Source: Clostridiales bacterium (GTDB lineage Bacteria > Bacillota > Clostridia > Oscillospirales > Acutalibacteraceae). From it: DNA of 36,874 bases. The stretch is taken from NCBI GenBank assembly GCA_012524025.1, contig JAAYSC010000056.1:1-36874 (forward strand), written 5' to 3'. Each line of letters starts with the position of its first letter. The stretch's first letter is position 1. A program made the position numbers and the translations under genes. Below, in pieces: positions 24,653-33,735 of this stretch. The notes beneath the pieces were generated by a model that saw only the letters and a program-made list of their open reading frames with translations, was not told the origin of the DNA and did no database searches.

Positions 24653-25608
24653 GCCAACAAATTTTAAACTTCCTTTATGCCTCTATCCTGTCCGGAGCAC
24701 CTTTGCTCTTTGCCACCGTTGGTGAAATTTTGACGCAAAAGGCCGGCAACCTCAACCTGGGTGTTGAGGGCATGATGTGGATGGGTGCTTTTGCGGGTTT
24801 TTATGTGGGGCTAAAAACAGACAACGCATTATTAACTATAGTGGGCGCCTTTCTTTTTGCTGCCCTGGGTGCCTTGATTTATGCTTTTTTGACAGTAACC
24901 TTAAAAGCTAACCAGAATGTAACCGGGCTTACACTCACAACTTTTGGCATTGGCATGTCTGCTGTTTTGGGTTATGCCATGACGGGTGCGGCAAGCGGTG
25001 CTCCCCGCCTTTCAGAAAAACTTTCTTCGGCTTTTTCCGCAATTCACATACCGCTTTTAAGCAAAATCCCCTTCTTTGGCCGCCTTTTCTTCCAACATAA
25101 TATTTTGGTTTATTTGGCGACCCTGCTCGCTATTTTAGCGGCCCTCTATTTAAAATATACACGAATCGGCCTCAATGTCAGGGCCGTCGGTGAAAACCCG
25201 GCCGCAGCCGATGCCGCGGGCATTAATATTACAGCCATGAAATACATCAATATCATCGTCGGCGGGGGCTTGTGTGGCATTGGCGGTGCCTATATGTCCA
25301 TAATAACCGCCAACGGTAGCTGGCAGCCCGGCGGTATTGTAAACGGCAACGGTTGGATAGCCGTTGCCCTGGTTATTTTTGTCAGATGGAACCCTGCCGC
25401 CGCCATACTGGGGTCTTTTATCTTCGGCGCTTTCAGCTCCTTAAGCCATTACATACCTGCCAGTTTTCTTGACCTCCCCATAGCTATTTATCAAATGCTG
25501 CCCTTTATACTGACAACGCTTGTTTTGATTATTACTTCAATCAGAAAAAACAGAGCCAGCTGCCAACCCGCAGGGTGTGGTGTAAACTATTACCGTGAAG
25601 AAAGATAA
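24649..25608 (+). CDS. Nucleoside ABC transporter permease 2
   Basis: The 319-residue membrane protein carries the paired permease hallmark TQKAGNLNLGVEGMMWMGA (near 28-46) and GNGWIAVALVIFVRWNP near the C-terminus, matching YufQ-type subunits. It overlaps the upstream permease by four bases (ATGA) and presumably forms a heterodimer with it. A bidirectional terminator follows. Confidence 0.92.
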   Translation: MSQQILNFLYASILSGAPLLFATVGEILTQKAGNLNLGVEGMMWMGAFAGFYVGLKTDNALLTIVGAFLFAALGALIYAFLTVTLKANQNVTGLTLTTFGIGMSAVLGYAMTGAASGAPRLSEKLSSAFSAIHIPLLSKIPFFGRLFFQHNILVYLATLLAILAALYLKYTRIGLNVRAVGENPAAADAAGINITAMKYINIIVGGGLCGIGGAYMSIITANGSWQPGGIVNGNGWIAVALVIFVRWNPAAAILGSFIFGAFSSLSHYIPASFLDLPIAIYQMLPFILTTLVLIITSIRKNRASCQPAGCGVNYYREER

Positions 25609-25637
25609 AAGCCCCGAGCTTTAAACTCGGAGCTTTT
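25607..25637. terminator. Bidirectional terminator between transporter operon and serine hydrolase gene
   Basis: AAAAGCCCCGAG at 25607-25618 pairs with CTCGGAGCTTTT at 25626-25637 with one mismatch. U-rich ends occur in both directions, suiting its position between convergent genes. Confidence 0.85.
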
Positions 25638-25650
25638 GTCACAAAGAATT

Positions 25651-27255
25651 TTATTTGAGCCTACCCTTGTGGTCGGGCTCAAATTTTTTACCGAAATAAA
25701 ATAAAAGTTTTTTAGTTAGGGCTACCCTTTTCTTGTTTGTATGAAGCGAGTCGACACCTTTTGCCAAATCATTCACAATGGTGCTCATGGGAGGGTAAAA
25801 ATCGGGTTGCATCAAAACCTTATTGCCCATAAATTTAAAACGCAAAATTCTTCTGCCTATGGTTTCCATGGGGTTTATCCAAACTTCCAGGACATTTGGC
25901 TCAAGCCAAGAGGCTGTAGCCATAACTGTGTAATCTATCGAGCCCAAGCGTATTTTGGAACTTAAATACTCACCCTCAAAGCCAAGCCTGATTAGGTTTC
26001 TCTCTTGGCCTTCACGCCAAAAAAGAGTGCAAAAGTTATCGTAAAATCTAAAGGAAAGGTCGTCAATATTGCCTGCCCTCTCTTTAGACATGTAGGTTGT
26101 GGCCAGTGAAAGCACGCTCATGGGGAAACCAATCAAGTTTAACAAGGTACTGTGCTTAAATTTTATTGTTTTGCCCGTGATTTCACTTTCCAACTCACTG
26201 CGCTTTCCTATGGGAGGGTGACTGATTTGGGCTCTTTTTTCAAGAGCCTTCACAAGCTCTTGATTTACCTTTGCTTTTGGATTTTCATCTATGAACCCTT
26301 TAGGGAAATTGTCAAAAATATATTTATGGGTTTTACCGGCTTCTATTTCGCCGCCGATGGTTACAAAAACGGCGTCATATTCTTCAAAGGCTATGCCCAA
26401 TTGAGAAAACATGCCTTCGGATCTAAAAGAAGCTATGCCGTCGCCTGTTCTGAAAAAGCATAAACCGTAACCCGGGCCACGGTCGGGGCTCGCGTTTTCA
26501 CCAAACCTCTCGTGGCTTAAAACTGCCTTTCTTGCCCATTCTTGGGGCACTATCTGCTTACCGTCAAAAACACCCTCTTGGGCGTAACACATAATAAATT
26601 TCGCAAGGTCTTCGGCGCCTAAATGAATCCCCCATCCGCCGGCTTCCACACCCTTGTGGTCTGTTTCCCAAAAAGGTGTCGCAATACCTAAAGGGTCCCA
26701 AAGGCGCGGTTTTAGGTATTCTGTAACACTCATGCCTGTAAGCCTAACCAAGACGGCACACAGTAAAAATATATTTTCATTGATATAAGAGTGTTTTTCA
26801 CCCGGCTTGTAATCGCGCTCACCGTTAAAAAAATGTTCTAACCACTCATCTTTCGTTTTATTGGCAAGCAGGTTGGCTTTTATTCCTGCTTGCATTGAAA
26901 GCAGATGTAAAATGTTTGTGTTTTCTAAATCTCGGTCAAACTTTTTGGGGCGGTATTCGGGGAAGATATCCAGTACTTTTGTTTCTAATGTCAAATAGCC
27001 TTCCTTGATAGCAAAACCCACAGCCGTTGAAGTAACGGCCTTACTGACGGAATACATGCAGTGTGGAGCATGTGCGCTATAGGGATAACGATAACTTTCA
27101 AAGGCAACTTTGCCGTGCCGAATTATCATAAATCCGTGTTCATGAGCGCCGGAGGCTTCGATGTCTTCTATCATTTTTAATATGGCTTGGGAAGAAACTC
27201 CGACCGCTTCCGGTGATGACGCCCGCTCCAAGATCTTACTTTCACTTATCTTCAT
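25651..27255 (-). CDS. Serine beta-lactamase-like hydrolase (class C / esterase family)
   Basis: The 534-residue protein has a beta-lactamase/DD-peptidase-type fold in its first ~330 residues: the SxxK nucleophile motif at Ser69-Val-Ser-Lys72 (CMYSVSKAVTS), the second motif Tyr157-Ile-Asn159, and GGWGIHLGAEDLAKF. The remaining ~200 residues form a separate C-terminal domain I do not recognise. No signal peptide or membrane helix is seen, so it is probably cytosolic, unlike true beta-lactamases; such proteins are often esterases or amidases of unknown substrate. AAAGGAGC precedes the ATG. It is the last gene of the minus-strand operon containing the dehydrogenase trio. Confidence 0.82.
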   Translation of the reverse strand: MKISESKILERASSPEAVGVSSQAILKMIEDIEASGAHEHGFMIIRHGKVAFESYRYPYSAHAPHCMYSVSKAVTSTAVGFAIKEGYLTLETKVLDIFPEYRPKKFDRDLENTNILHLLSMQAGIKANLLANKTKDEWLEHFFNGERDYKPGEKHSYINENIFLLCAVLVRLTGMSVTEYLKPRLWDPLGIATPFWETDHKGVEAGGWGIHLGAEDLAKFIMCYAQEGVFDGKQIVPQEWARKAVLSHERFGENASPDRGPGYGLCFFRTGDGIASFRSEGMFSQLGIAFEEYDAVFVTIGGEIEAGKTHKYIFDNFPKGFIDENPKAKVNQELVKALEKRAQISHPPIGKRSELESEITGKTIKFKHSTLLNLIGFPMSVLSLATTYMSKERAGNIDDLSFRFYDNFCTLFWREGQERNLIRLGFEGEYLSSKIRLGSIDYTVMATASWLEPNVLEVWINPMETIGRRILRFKFMGNKVLMQPDFYPPMSTIVNDLAKGVDSLHTNKKRVALTKKLLFYFGKKFEPDHKGRLK

Positions 27256-27282
27256 TAAAAGGGCTCCTTTAACATTTGCTTC

Positions 27283-27648
27283 TTAGCCAAGTTTGCAATC
27301 AGCTGTTGCCATAAGGTCAACCCCCGTGTCTAAAAGGTTTTTAATAAGTGTATCGCCTATGGCTATGGGCGCTTTAACCACTCTTGTGTTCAGCACCTTC
27401 ATGCTTTCAAGCAACAAATCTTTTGGTATAGGGGCTTTGGTCCTTACGGGAACAACCGTGCAGGCACCGCCTTCAACAGCCATTGTGCTCGTCAACATAC
27501 GCATGGGGCGGGTAATTTCATCAACCGCATAGGTATAGCCACGCTTGCACTGGTTGCCTTCAACACTTTTCACCTGCCCTTCCGGGTCGATTTCAACCTT
27601 TAAATTGCAACCTATGGGGCAAGAAACACATATCATATCTTTTAGCAT
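27283..27648 (-). CDS. DUF1667 protein, CxxC-containing dehydrogenase partner
   Basis: The 121-residue protein has the DUF1667 cysteine pattern: CVSCPIGC near the N-terminus and GNQCKRG near 40, which could hold a metal or Fe-S cluster. It is regularly found beside the two flavoproteins encoded directly upstream and is thought to be the third subunit of a glycerol-3-phosphate dehydrogenase-like complex. Only two bases separate it from the preceding gene, and TGGAGG precedes its ATG. Confidence 0.88.
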   Translation of the reverse strand: MLKDMICVSCPIGCNLKVEIDPEGQVKSVEGNQCKRGYTYAVDEITRPMRMLTSTMAVEGGACTVVPVRTKAPIPKDLLLESMKVLNTRVVKAPIAIGDTLIKNLLDTGVDLMATADCKLG

Positions 27649-27650
27649 TG

Positions 27651-28904
27651 CTATACCTCCAGCCTTAATATCAGTTCACTGTTAACCGGCAACTGCTCTA
27701 TTATCTCTTTTTTCAAACTTATATCTTCCATTTCACCCGGTGTGAATTTCGCTTTTCTTTTACTTAAGATAATTTCATCATCCACTTCCACAAAAACCTT
27801 GGCTTTTTCATAAACTTGAGCCACCCTAAAATAAAGCTTTACATCTTTATCACAGTGGACATTTATTTTTTGCGGAACAACATAGCGAACACCGTCCATC
27901 CCCTTGGTGGATATTGTGGCGGCCTCTTCTTCCAAGTTTAAAATGTGATTTGCCGCCCCCTCACCTGCCAGCTGACTTTCAAGGGTGACATAGTCAACCA
28001 AGTCGTGCACATGCAAAACATTGCCGCAAGCAAAAACACCTTTTTGGGAGGTCTCACGGCTTTCATTGACCACGGGGCCGCCGGTTATGGGGTCCATTTC
28101 AACCCCTAGGGATTGTGAGAGCTCATTTTCCGGAATCAAACCAACCGATAAGAGTAAATTGTCACACTCAACATATTCAAAACTGCTTTTTATGGGTTTT
28201 CTGTTTCTGTCAACCTTGGCGATGGTTACCCCCTCAAGGCGCTCTTTACCATGCACTTCAACAACCGTACAGCTGAGCTTTAAGGGAATACCAAAATCAT
28301 CAAGGCATTGCACTATGTTGCGTGCCAAACCGCCCGAATAAGGCAGAAGCTCGCAAACCATCTTTACTTGTGCGCCTTCAAGGGTCATTCTGCGCGCCAT
28401 GATTAAGCCAATATCACCCGAGCCCAAAATTACAACTTTTTTGCCGGTCATATAGCCGTCAATATTAACATATTTTTGTGCGGTACCCGCGGTCATAACA
28501 CCGGGAACTCTGCTCCCGGCTATATTTAAAGCCCCGCGTGGGCGTTCACGGCAACCCATAGCCAAGATAATGGCCTTTGCTTGAATTTCCATCAGGCCGT
28601 CTGCCTTATTGACCGCGGTAACAAGGTTTGATTTTGAAATATTAAGCACCATGGTTTCAAGCTTTGTTTCAATTTTTTCTTTCTCGACCAATTTTGAGAA
28701 TCGGTCTGAATATTCCGGCCCGGACAATTCTTCTTTAAAATAGTGGAGTCCGAAACCCGTATGTATGCATTGGTCCAAAATCCCGCCTAAAGATTCGTCC
28801 CTCTCAAGGATTATAATCTTTTCAACTCCACGCTCTTTTGCTTCAAGAGCGGCAGCCATACCTGCCGGGCCGCCACCCACAACAACCAGGTCATAATTGT
28901 TCAT
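27651..28904 (-). CDS. FAD-dependent pyridine-nucleotide oxidoreductase, dehydrogenase subunit
   Basis: The 417-residue flavoprotein starts with the FAD-binding GGGPAGMAAALEAKERG and carries a second dinucleotide motif (VVILGSGDIGLIMARR, about 160). It also has CRERPRG (near 124), as in hydrogen-cyanide/sarcosine-oxidase alpha-like and NADH-dependent enzymes, and FACGNVLHVHD for FAD. With the GlpA-like protein upstream and DUF1667 downstream it forms a trio common in Clostridia that probably oxidises glycerol-3-phosphate or a related 2-hydroxy compound with transfer to NAD(P). ATG at 28904 is chosen, with AAAGGA nine bases upstream; an earlier TTG lacks such a site. Confidence 0.85.
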   Translation of the reverse strand: MNNYDLVVVGGGPAGMAAALEAKERGVEKIIILERDESLGGILDQCIHTGFGLHYFKEELSGPEYSDRFSKLVEKEKIETKLETMVLNISKSNLVTAVNKADGLMEIQAKAIILAMGCRERPRGALNIAGSRVPGVMTAGTAQKYVNIDGYMTGKKVVILGSGDIGLIMARRMTLEGAQVKMVCELLPYSGGLARNIVQCLDDFGIPLKLSCTVVEVHGKERLEGVTIAKVDRNRKPIKSSFEYVECDNLLLSVGLIPENELSQSLGVEMDPITGGPVVNESRETSQKGVFACGNVLHVHDLVDYVTLESQLAGEGAANHILNLEEEAATISTKGMDGVRYVVPQKINVHCDKDVKLYFRVAQVYEKAKVFVEVDDEIILSKRKAKFTPGEMEDISLKKEIIEQLPVNSELILRLEV

Positions 28905-28924
28905 CCGACATTTTCCTTTCAAAA

Positions 28925-30394
28925 TTAATCACAAGCTGAAACACTTTTTTGTTTTTTTGTTTTATTCAATAAAATGTTGGACTCGCCGCCAAACTTTGTA
29001 ACCTCCGTTATATCCAAATTAAGCTCATCTGCCAAAATTTCTGCCACTTTTGAGCCGCAAAAGCCACCCTGGCAGCGGCCCATACCGGCCCTGGTTCGGC
29101 GCTTTACCCCGTCCACATCACGCGCACCGGCCGGTGCCCTTATGGCATCAATAATTTCGCCGTAAGTAACGCTTTCGCAGCGGCAGACTATTTGAGCATA
29201 TAATTTGTTCTTTTCAATCAGTTTGCGCCTTTGTTCATTGTCCAAAGTGTTAAAGCGCACAGGCGCTTTTCTCTTCCTTGCATAATTTTCTTTGATTGAT
29301 AAATCACCCAAGTTTGCCTTTGATTGCAAGACCATGTTTTCAAGATGTTTGGCCAAGGCCGGTGCTGCGGCCAAGCCGGGTGACTCGATACCCAAAACAT
29401 TAATAACATTTGGGTGTTTTGAACTGTATTCAAGAATGAAATCATCGCTTTCAAGATGAGCTCGCAAACCGCTGAAGGATGTTATCATTTCACGCTGGTT
29501 GAGGTTTGGAAGTGAACGCCTAGCCTTGCGCATTATTTCAGCGCTGCCTTCCAAGGTTGTTGAAACATTGCTTTTATCTTCTATGTCATATGCTGTGGGG
29601 CCGACAATAATATTACCGTGCACCGTGGGGGTAATTAAAACGCCTTTGCCCATTTTTGTGGGGCATTGAAAGACAACATGGTTAACCAGATTCCCGGCGG
29701 TTTTGTCCAATAAGAAATATTCGCCTTTTCGTGCTGTGATTTTATAATTTTTATCGCCGAAAAGGGCGGCGATTTCATCACTGTAGAGGCCGGCGCAATT
29801 GATAATAAACTTTGCTTTTATCGATTCACTTTCGGATTTAAGCTCAAATGAGCCATCGGGCAAAGCTTCGACTTCTTCAAGTCTAAAGTTTCTTTTAAAC
29901 TCAAGGCCGTTCGTAACAGCCACCTCTGTAGCGGCAATGGTCAATTCATAAGGGCAGGTTATGGCGGCAGTTGGGGAATAAAGGGCACCCAAGGCATTTA
30001 TATTTATGTTGGGTTCAAGTTCACGCAATTTATCTTGGCCGATAATACAAAGCCCGGGAACCCCGTTTTTATTGCCACTCATCAAAAGCTTTGTAAGGTG
30101 CGTCATCTGCGAATCATTAAAGGCCAAAACCAAAGAGCCGGTCTTTTTATAGGGAACGGACAAGTCTTGACAAAGCTCTTGCATCATTTTTGAGCCCTGA
30201 ACATTAAAAATTGCCTTATTGCTGCCGGGTTTTGAATCATAACCGGCGTGAACAATTGCACTGTTGGCCTTGGAAGTCCCCATGGCAACATCATTAGCCT
30301 TTTCAAGCAAGGCAATTTTAATGTTATATTTACTCAATTCGCGGGCTGTCAAAGCGCCGACAACCCCGGCCCCAACAATCGCTATGTCATACAT
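28925..30394 (-). CDS. GlpA-like FAD-dependent glycerol-3-phosphate dehydrogenase with BFD-type [2Fe-2S] tail
   Basis: The 489-residue protein has an N-terminal FAD fold (VGAGVVGALTARELSKY), a DAO-type oxidase core (TSKANSAIVHAGYD, SGLRAHL, GIESPGLAAAPALA) and a C-terminal BFD-like [2Fe-2S] domain with CRCESVTYGEI and CQGGFCG. This matches anaerobic glycerol-3-phosphate dehydrogenase large subunits, though related enzymes use 2-hydroxyglutarate. No glycerol kinase or facilitator lies in the window, so the substrate is uncertain. TGGAGGTTT precedes the ATG. It is the first gene of the operon ending with the serine hydrolase; a terminator upstream isolates it from the Gfo/Idh/MocA gene. Confidence 0.87.
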   Translation of the reverse strand: MYDIAIVGAGVVGALTARELSKYNIKIALLEKANDVAMGTSKANSAIVHAGYDSKPGSNKAIFNVQGSKMMQELCQDLSVPYKKTGSLVLAFNDSQMTHLTKLLMSGNKNGVPGLCIIGQDKLRELEPNININALGALYSPTAAITCPYELTIAATEVAVTNGLEFKRNFRLEEVEALPDGSFELKSESESIKAKFIINCAGLYSDEIAALFGDKNYKITARKGEYFLLDKTAGNLVNHVVFQCPTKMGKGVLITPTVHGNIIVGPTAYDIEDKSNVSTTLEGSAEIMRKARRSLPNLNQREMITSFSGLRAHLESDDFILEYSSKHPNVINVLGIESPGLAAAPALAKHLENMVLQSKANLGDLSIKENYARKRKAPVRFNTLDNEQRRKLIEKNKLYAQIVCRCESVTYGEIIDAIRAPAGARDVDGVKRRTRAGMGRCQGGFCGSKVAEILADELNLDITEVTKFGGESNILLNKTKKQKSVSACD

Positions 30395-30416
30395 AAACTA
30401 AACCTCCATAATTAAT

Positions 30417-30444
30417 TGATAAAACCGGCCTAACTTAAGACCGG
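30417..30444 (-). terminator. Terminator downstream of the Gfo/Idh/MocA gene
   Basis: On the minus strand CCGGTC (30444-30439) pairs with GGCCGG (30430-30425, one G-U pair), followed by TTTTAT. It separates the asnS-to-Gfo gene run from the dehydrogenase operon. Confidence 0.65.
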
Positions 30445-30448
30445 GGCT

Positions 30449-31585
30449 TTACAAACTTATAATTTGCTCACTTAAGGGCATATTTTTCCTAAAGTTTGGC
30501 ATATTAATGCTACGCCCACCATTGGTAACAGAAAGTTCGGACAAAAGCCCCACTGCCGTCCACTCACAGGCACGGTAAACATCAATGGGGGGAAGTTTAT
30601 TTTCCAAAACAGCATCCACAAAATCAGCAACCAAAAAGAAATCCCCGCCCCAGTGGCCGGCTGACTTTTCCTCTTCACTCGCTCTTTTAAAACGATTGGG
30701 CAAATATTTATCATAAAAATCGGCAAGCGGCTGCCAATTCATTTTATCACTATCCGCCTGCATGCCTTCAAACCAGACTTTATGGTCATCGCCGAGGCCA
30801 CGCGGTGCCTCATAGGCCCCCTTTGTACCTTGCAAGCTGTAATATGACATATTGTGGGGGCGTTTTGACATGCAGTCCACTCTTATTTTAACCAGGGCCC
30901 CGCTTTTCATTTGGCACATTGTCAAGCTTGTATCGTCTTGGCGCAAACCCAGTTCTTTTGCCCTGTTTTGGCCGGAAGAAAAACAGGCTATTGAATCTAT
31001 ACGGTCTTCACCAAACCATTGTGCCACAGGACCTATGCTGTGTGTGGGATAAAAGGCACCCCTTTTACCCAACTGCCAAAAATTTCGCCAAGAAGCTTGA
31101 CCGTTGCGATGAAGGAGCATATCTTCGATACAGTGCAGATATTCCCCTTCGCCAAAGTAAAGCTTGCCAAACAAACCGGCCTTTATCATTTCGGATATGA
31201 CAAAATTTTGCGGGATATAGCAGTAATTTTCTGCCATCATGTAGACTTTGCCGGATTTTTCAACCGATTCTATCAGCCACCACAGTTCGTCCATGGTCAC
31301 ACCGGCTGTTACTTCACTCAAAACATGCTTACCCGCTTGGAGGGCTAAAATCGCTTGCGGGACATGCAGTTGCATGGGGGTTGCGATAACAACGGCGTCT
31401 ATATCACTCATCAACATGTCTTCATAAATTCTAAAAACATGAGGTATGTTGTGTTCTTTTGAAATTTTTTGAGCTACTTCTTCATCCAAGTCACAAATAG
31501 CTTTAATTTCCACTTTTTCGGCTAATGCTTTAAAACCCAAGACAGTGCTCTTGCTGCGCGCCCCGACAAGGCCGATTTTCAACAT
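30449..31585 (-). CDS. Gfo/Idh/MocA-family protein, EVTA variant
   Basis: The 378-residue protein has an N-terminal NAD(P)-binding Rossmann domain (KIGLVGARSKSTVLG, AVVIATPMQLHVPQAILALQAGKHV) and the C-terminal Gfo/Idh/MocA domain. The usual catalytic GKHVLxEKP is GKHVLSEVTA here, lacking the lysine, and it has MMAENYCY and YPTHSIGPVAQW. This pattern recalls GH109-type glycosidases and related proteins that use NAD+ transiently, rather than simple sugar dehydrogenases (family knowledge; the assignment is tentative). AGAGGG precedes the ATG. It may be transcribed with the GNAT gene 35 bases upstream. Confidence 0.85.
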   Translation of the reverse strand: MLKIGLVGARSKSTVLGFKALAEKVEIKAICDLDEEVAQKISKEHNIPHVFRIYEDMLMSDIDAVVIATPMQLHVPQAILALQAGKHVLSEVTAGVTMDELWWLIESVEKSGKVYMMAENYCYIPQNFVISEMIKAGLFGKLYFGEGEYLHCIEDMLLHRNGQASWRNFWQLGKRGAFYPTHSIGPVAQWFGEDRIDSIACFSSGQNRAKELGLRQDDTSLTMCQMKSGALVKIRVDCMSKRPHNMSYYSLQGTKGAYEAPRGLGDDHKVWFEGMQADSDKMNWQPLADFYDKYLPNRFKRASEEEKSAGHWGGDFFLVADFVDAVLENKLPPIDVYRACEWTAVGLLSELSVTNGGRSINMPNFRKNMPLSEQIISL

Positions 31586-31620
31586 CGCGATACCCTCTTT
31601 CTTAAGCCTGAAAATTAAAA

Positions 31621-32220
31621 CTATGACCGTTGAGCCAAGATTTTTTCTTGGTAATTACGATTATCGTCAACACATACTATGGATTCAAAGCCTAACTTGC
31701 TCAAGATTTCCCCCCAACGCGGCCTGATTGATTCATGGTTTAAAACAGGCAGAAAACCAAGCCTTACATACTGCTTCAAAGCAGGTAGGCGCCAATCGTG
31801 TGTTGTCAAAAAACATTGGCCATGCCCATTTCGGCGGTGATGGTCTATAGCGGCGGCGTTCACATGTAAGCCCAGGCCCCGCCCGCGCATATCTTCACGA
31901 ACACCCACCATGTGCAAGTAGGCGGAGTCTTGGTCAATTTTAAATTGTGCGGTTGCGGTGGCAACGGGGTCGTCATTCAAATCCGCAATACAGTAGATAG
32001 AATTTTTCGGGACATTGGGATCCTTGAGCATTTTTTCTTCAAAAAGCTTTTGCGAAACCTCATCAATTCCCATATCATTTAAAACGCACCTGCACCAGGC
32101 TTGGCCTTCGTCTTCCCTGATTAGGCGCAAGGTGAAGCCTTGGGGCAGCGTAAGCTTGGGTAAGTCTGTATCGGGCCTCCACATTCTCAAAGCGGGTAAT
32201 TGGCTTGAATTTTCAGTCAT
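31621..32220 (-). CDS. GNAT-family N-acetyltransferase
   Basis: The 199-residue protein has the GNAT acetyl-CoA site VREDMRGRGLGLHVNAAAIDH (near 120-140) and a C-terminal YVRLGFLPV strand typical of the fold. The acceptor cannot be predicted. ATG at 32220 is chosen because AGGGGGA lies just upstream; a start 14 codons earlier would fall in the tRNA terminator. It begins 27 bases after that terminator, so it may depend on read-through from the tRNA-Pro transcript. Confidence 0.85.
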   Translation of the reverse strand: MTENSSQLPALRMWRPDTDLPKLTLPQGFTLRLIREDEGQAWCRCVLNDMGIDEVSQKLFEEKMLKDPNVPKNSIYCIADLNDDPVATATAQFKIDQDSAYLHMVGVREDMRGRGLGLHVNAAAIDHHRRNGHGQCFLTTHDWRLPALKQYVRLGFLPVLNHESIRPRWGEILSKLGFESIVCVDDNRNYQEKILAQRS

Positions 32221-32246
32221 ATAATCCCCCTGTTTCGCATAAAAAG

Positions 32247-32283
32247 CAAAAAACTCCCTCAAACCGAAAGGCTTGGGGAGTTA
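32247..32283 (-). terminator. Terminator after tRNA-Pro
   Basis: On the minus strand AACTCCC...AAGCC pairs with GGTTT...GGGAGTT around TTTC, and a U tract follows. It begins about four bases past the tRNA 3' end and lies just before the GNAT gene. Confidence 0.75.
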
Positions 32284-32286
32284 ATT

Positions 32287-32363
32287 TGGTCGGAGTGTCG
32301 GGACTTGAACCCGAGGCCTCTTGGTCCCGAACCAAGCGCGATACCAAACTTCGCTACACCCCG
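32287..32363 (-). tRNA. tRNA-Pro (CGG)
   Basis: The 77-base cloverleaf has acceptor CGGGGTG/CACTCCG, anticodon stem CTTGG/CCAAG with loop TTCGGGA (anticodon CGG), T loop TTCAAGT and an encoded CCA. Confidence 0.95.
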
Positions 32364-32381
32364 CCGTTTTCAACAAAAAGA

Positions 32382-32410
32382 AGTATATACCAAGAACAAG
32401 CGAAATGCAA
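32382..32410 (-). promoter_or_regulatory. Promoter of tRNA-Pro
   Basis: On the minus strand TTGCAT (32410-32405) and TATACT (32387-32382) are 17 bases apart, and the tRNA begins 18 bases further on. It lies just past the end of the aminotransferase gene. Confidence 0.6.
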
Positions 32411-32439
32411 GATATTTTAAATGTTTGAAAGATCTTATT

Positions 32440-33702
32440 TTAAGCCATAAGCTTTTCAAGGGCAGCCAATTTAACACAAATACAAAATAGTTCCATAGCC
32501 TTGCCCAGCTCTTCAAGAGGCGGGAAGGTGGGTGCAAGCCTGATATTGCTGTCTTTTGGGTCTTTACCGTAAGGGAAGGTGGCACCAGCCGGCGTTAAGG
32601 TTGCCCCGGCTTCTTTACAAAGTTGAACCGTTCTTTTTGCGCAGCCTTCCATGGTGTTTAAACTTATGAAATATCCGCCCCTGGGCTCATTCCATTGTGC
32701 TATGCCAAACTCGGACAGTTCTTCATCTAAGATACCTAGAACAAGCTCAAACTTGGGAGCCAAAATTTCTGCGTGTTTTTTCATATGTTCTTTTAAACCA
32801 CGGGCATCACCGATAAAGTTTGCATGGCGCAGCTGGTTTAATTTGTCATGCCCGATTGTCTGTATCGACATCCGCTTTTTTATGGCTTCAATATTATTTT
32901 TTGAAGCGGCAAGCAGAGCTACACCGGCACCGGGGAAGGTAATTTTGGATGTGGACAATATTTCAATGGGTAAGTCCTGATTGCCGTGTTTTGAGCATTC
33001 TTGCAAAATCGAAGGCAGGCTGTCTTGCTCTTCACCCAAGTGGTGGACATTGTATGCATTGTCCCAAATAATTCTGAAATCATCGGCCGCGGGTTTTAAC
33101 CTTGAAAGGCGTTCTACAACATCAGCATTGTAGGTGATACCATCGGGATTAGAGTATTGAGGTACACAAAAAATCCCTTTGACAGAAGGGTCTTTAACAT
33201 GCTCCTCGATAAGATCCATATCCGGGCCGTCGTTTTTCATGGGAACATTGAGCATTTTTATGCCAAAGTGTTCCAAAATGGCGAAGTGCCTGTCATAGCC
33301 CGGCACAGGGCAGATGAACTTGACATCTTTTTGCAAAAGCCAGGGCTCCCCGCCTGAGCCGTGGGTGACACATTGAGAAATGTAGTCATACATGACATTA
33401 AGGCTGGAATTGCCAAAAACAAGAATATCAGAAGGGTCATAACCCAGTATTTCCGCATAAAGGTTCCTAAACTCATCGATGCCTTCAAGCAAACCGTAAT
33501 TACGGTAGTCGGGGCCTTTCATATAATCATTTTCTATGTTTTCAAAATGCAACAAAGAAAGCGAAAGGTCCAGTTGTTTTGCGCCCGGCTTACCGCGTGA
33601 CATATCTAACTTTAAGCCCTTGGCCTTGAAAGCTTGATATTGTGAAAGCAGATTTTTCTTGAGTTCTGCCATTTGCGTTTTTGTCATATCTTGGAATTTC
33701 AA
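32440..33702 (-). CDS. PLP-dependent aminotransferase, class I fold (aspartate aminotransferase-like)
   Basis: The 420-residue protein matches the bacterial aspartate/alanine aminotransferase group with MSRGKPGAKQLDLS near the N-terminus (substrate and dimer region), GNSSLNVMYDYI, PVPGYDRHF, FCVPQYSNPDGITY, IIWDNAYNVHHL (Asp binding the PLP nitrogen) and STSKITFPGAGVALLA with the PLP lysine (near 255). It exchanges amino groups between an amino acid and 2-oxoglutarate; aspartate is likely but not proven. TTG at 33702 is taken as the start because GGAGG lies nine bases upstream; ATG five codons later is the alternative. It follows asnS, which uses aspartate-family metabolites. Confidence 0.9.
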   Translation of the reverse strand: MKFQDMTKTQMAELKKNLLSQYQAFKAKGLKLDMSRGKPGAKQLDLSLSLLHFENIENDYMKGPDYRNYGLLEGIDEFRNLYAEILGYDPSDILVFGNSSLNVMYDYISQCVTHGSGGEPWLLQKDVKFICPVPGYDRHFAILEHFGIKMLNVPMKNDGPDMDLIEEHVKDPSVKGIFCVPQYSNPDGITYNADVVERLSRLKPAADDFRIIWDNAYNVHHLGEEQDSLPSILQECSKHGNQDLPIEILSTSKITFPGAGVALLAASKNNIEAIKKRMSIQTIGHDKLNQLRHANFIGDARGLKEHMKKHAEILAPKFELVLGILDEELSEFGIAQWNEPRGGYFISLNTMEGCAKRTVQLCKEAGATLTPAGATFPYGKDPKDSNIRLAPTFPPLEELGKAMELFCICVKLAALEKLMA

Positions 33703-33735
33703 GAGTTGTATCCTCCAAATTCAACAGGTTAATGA

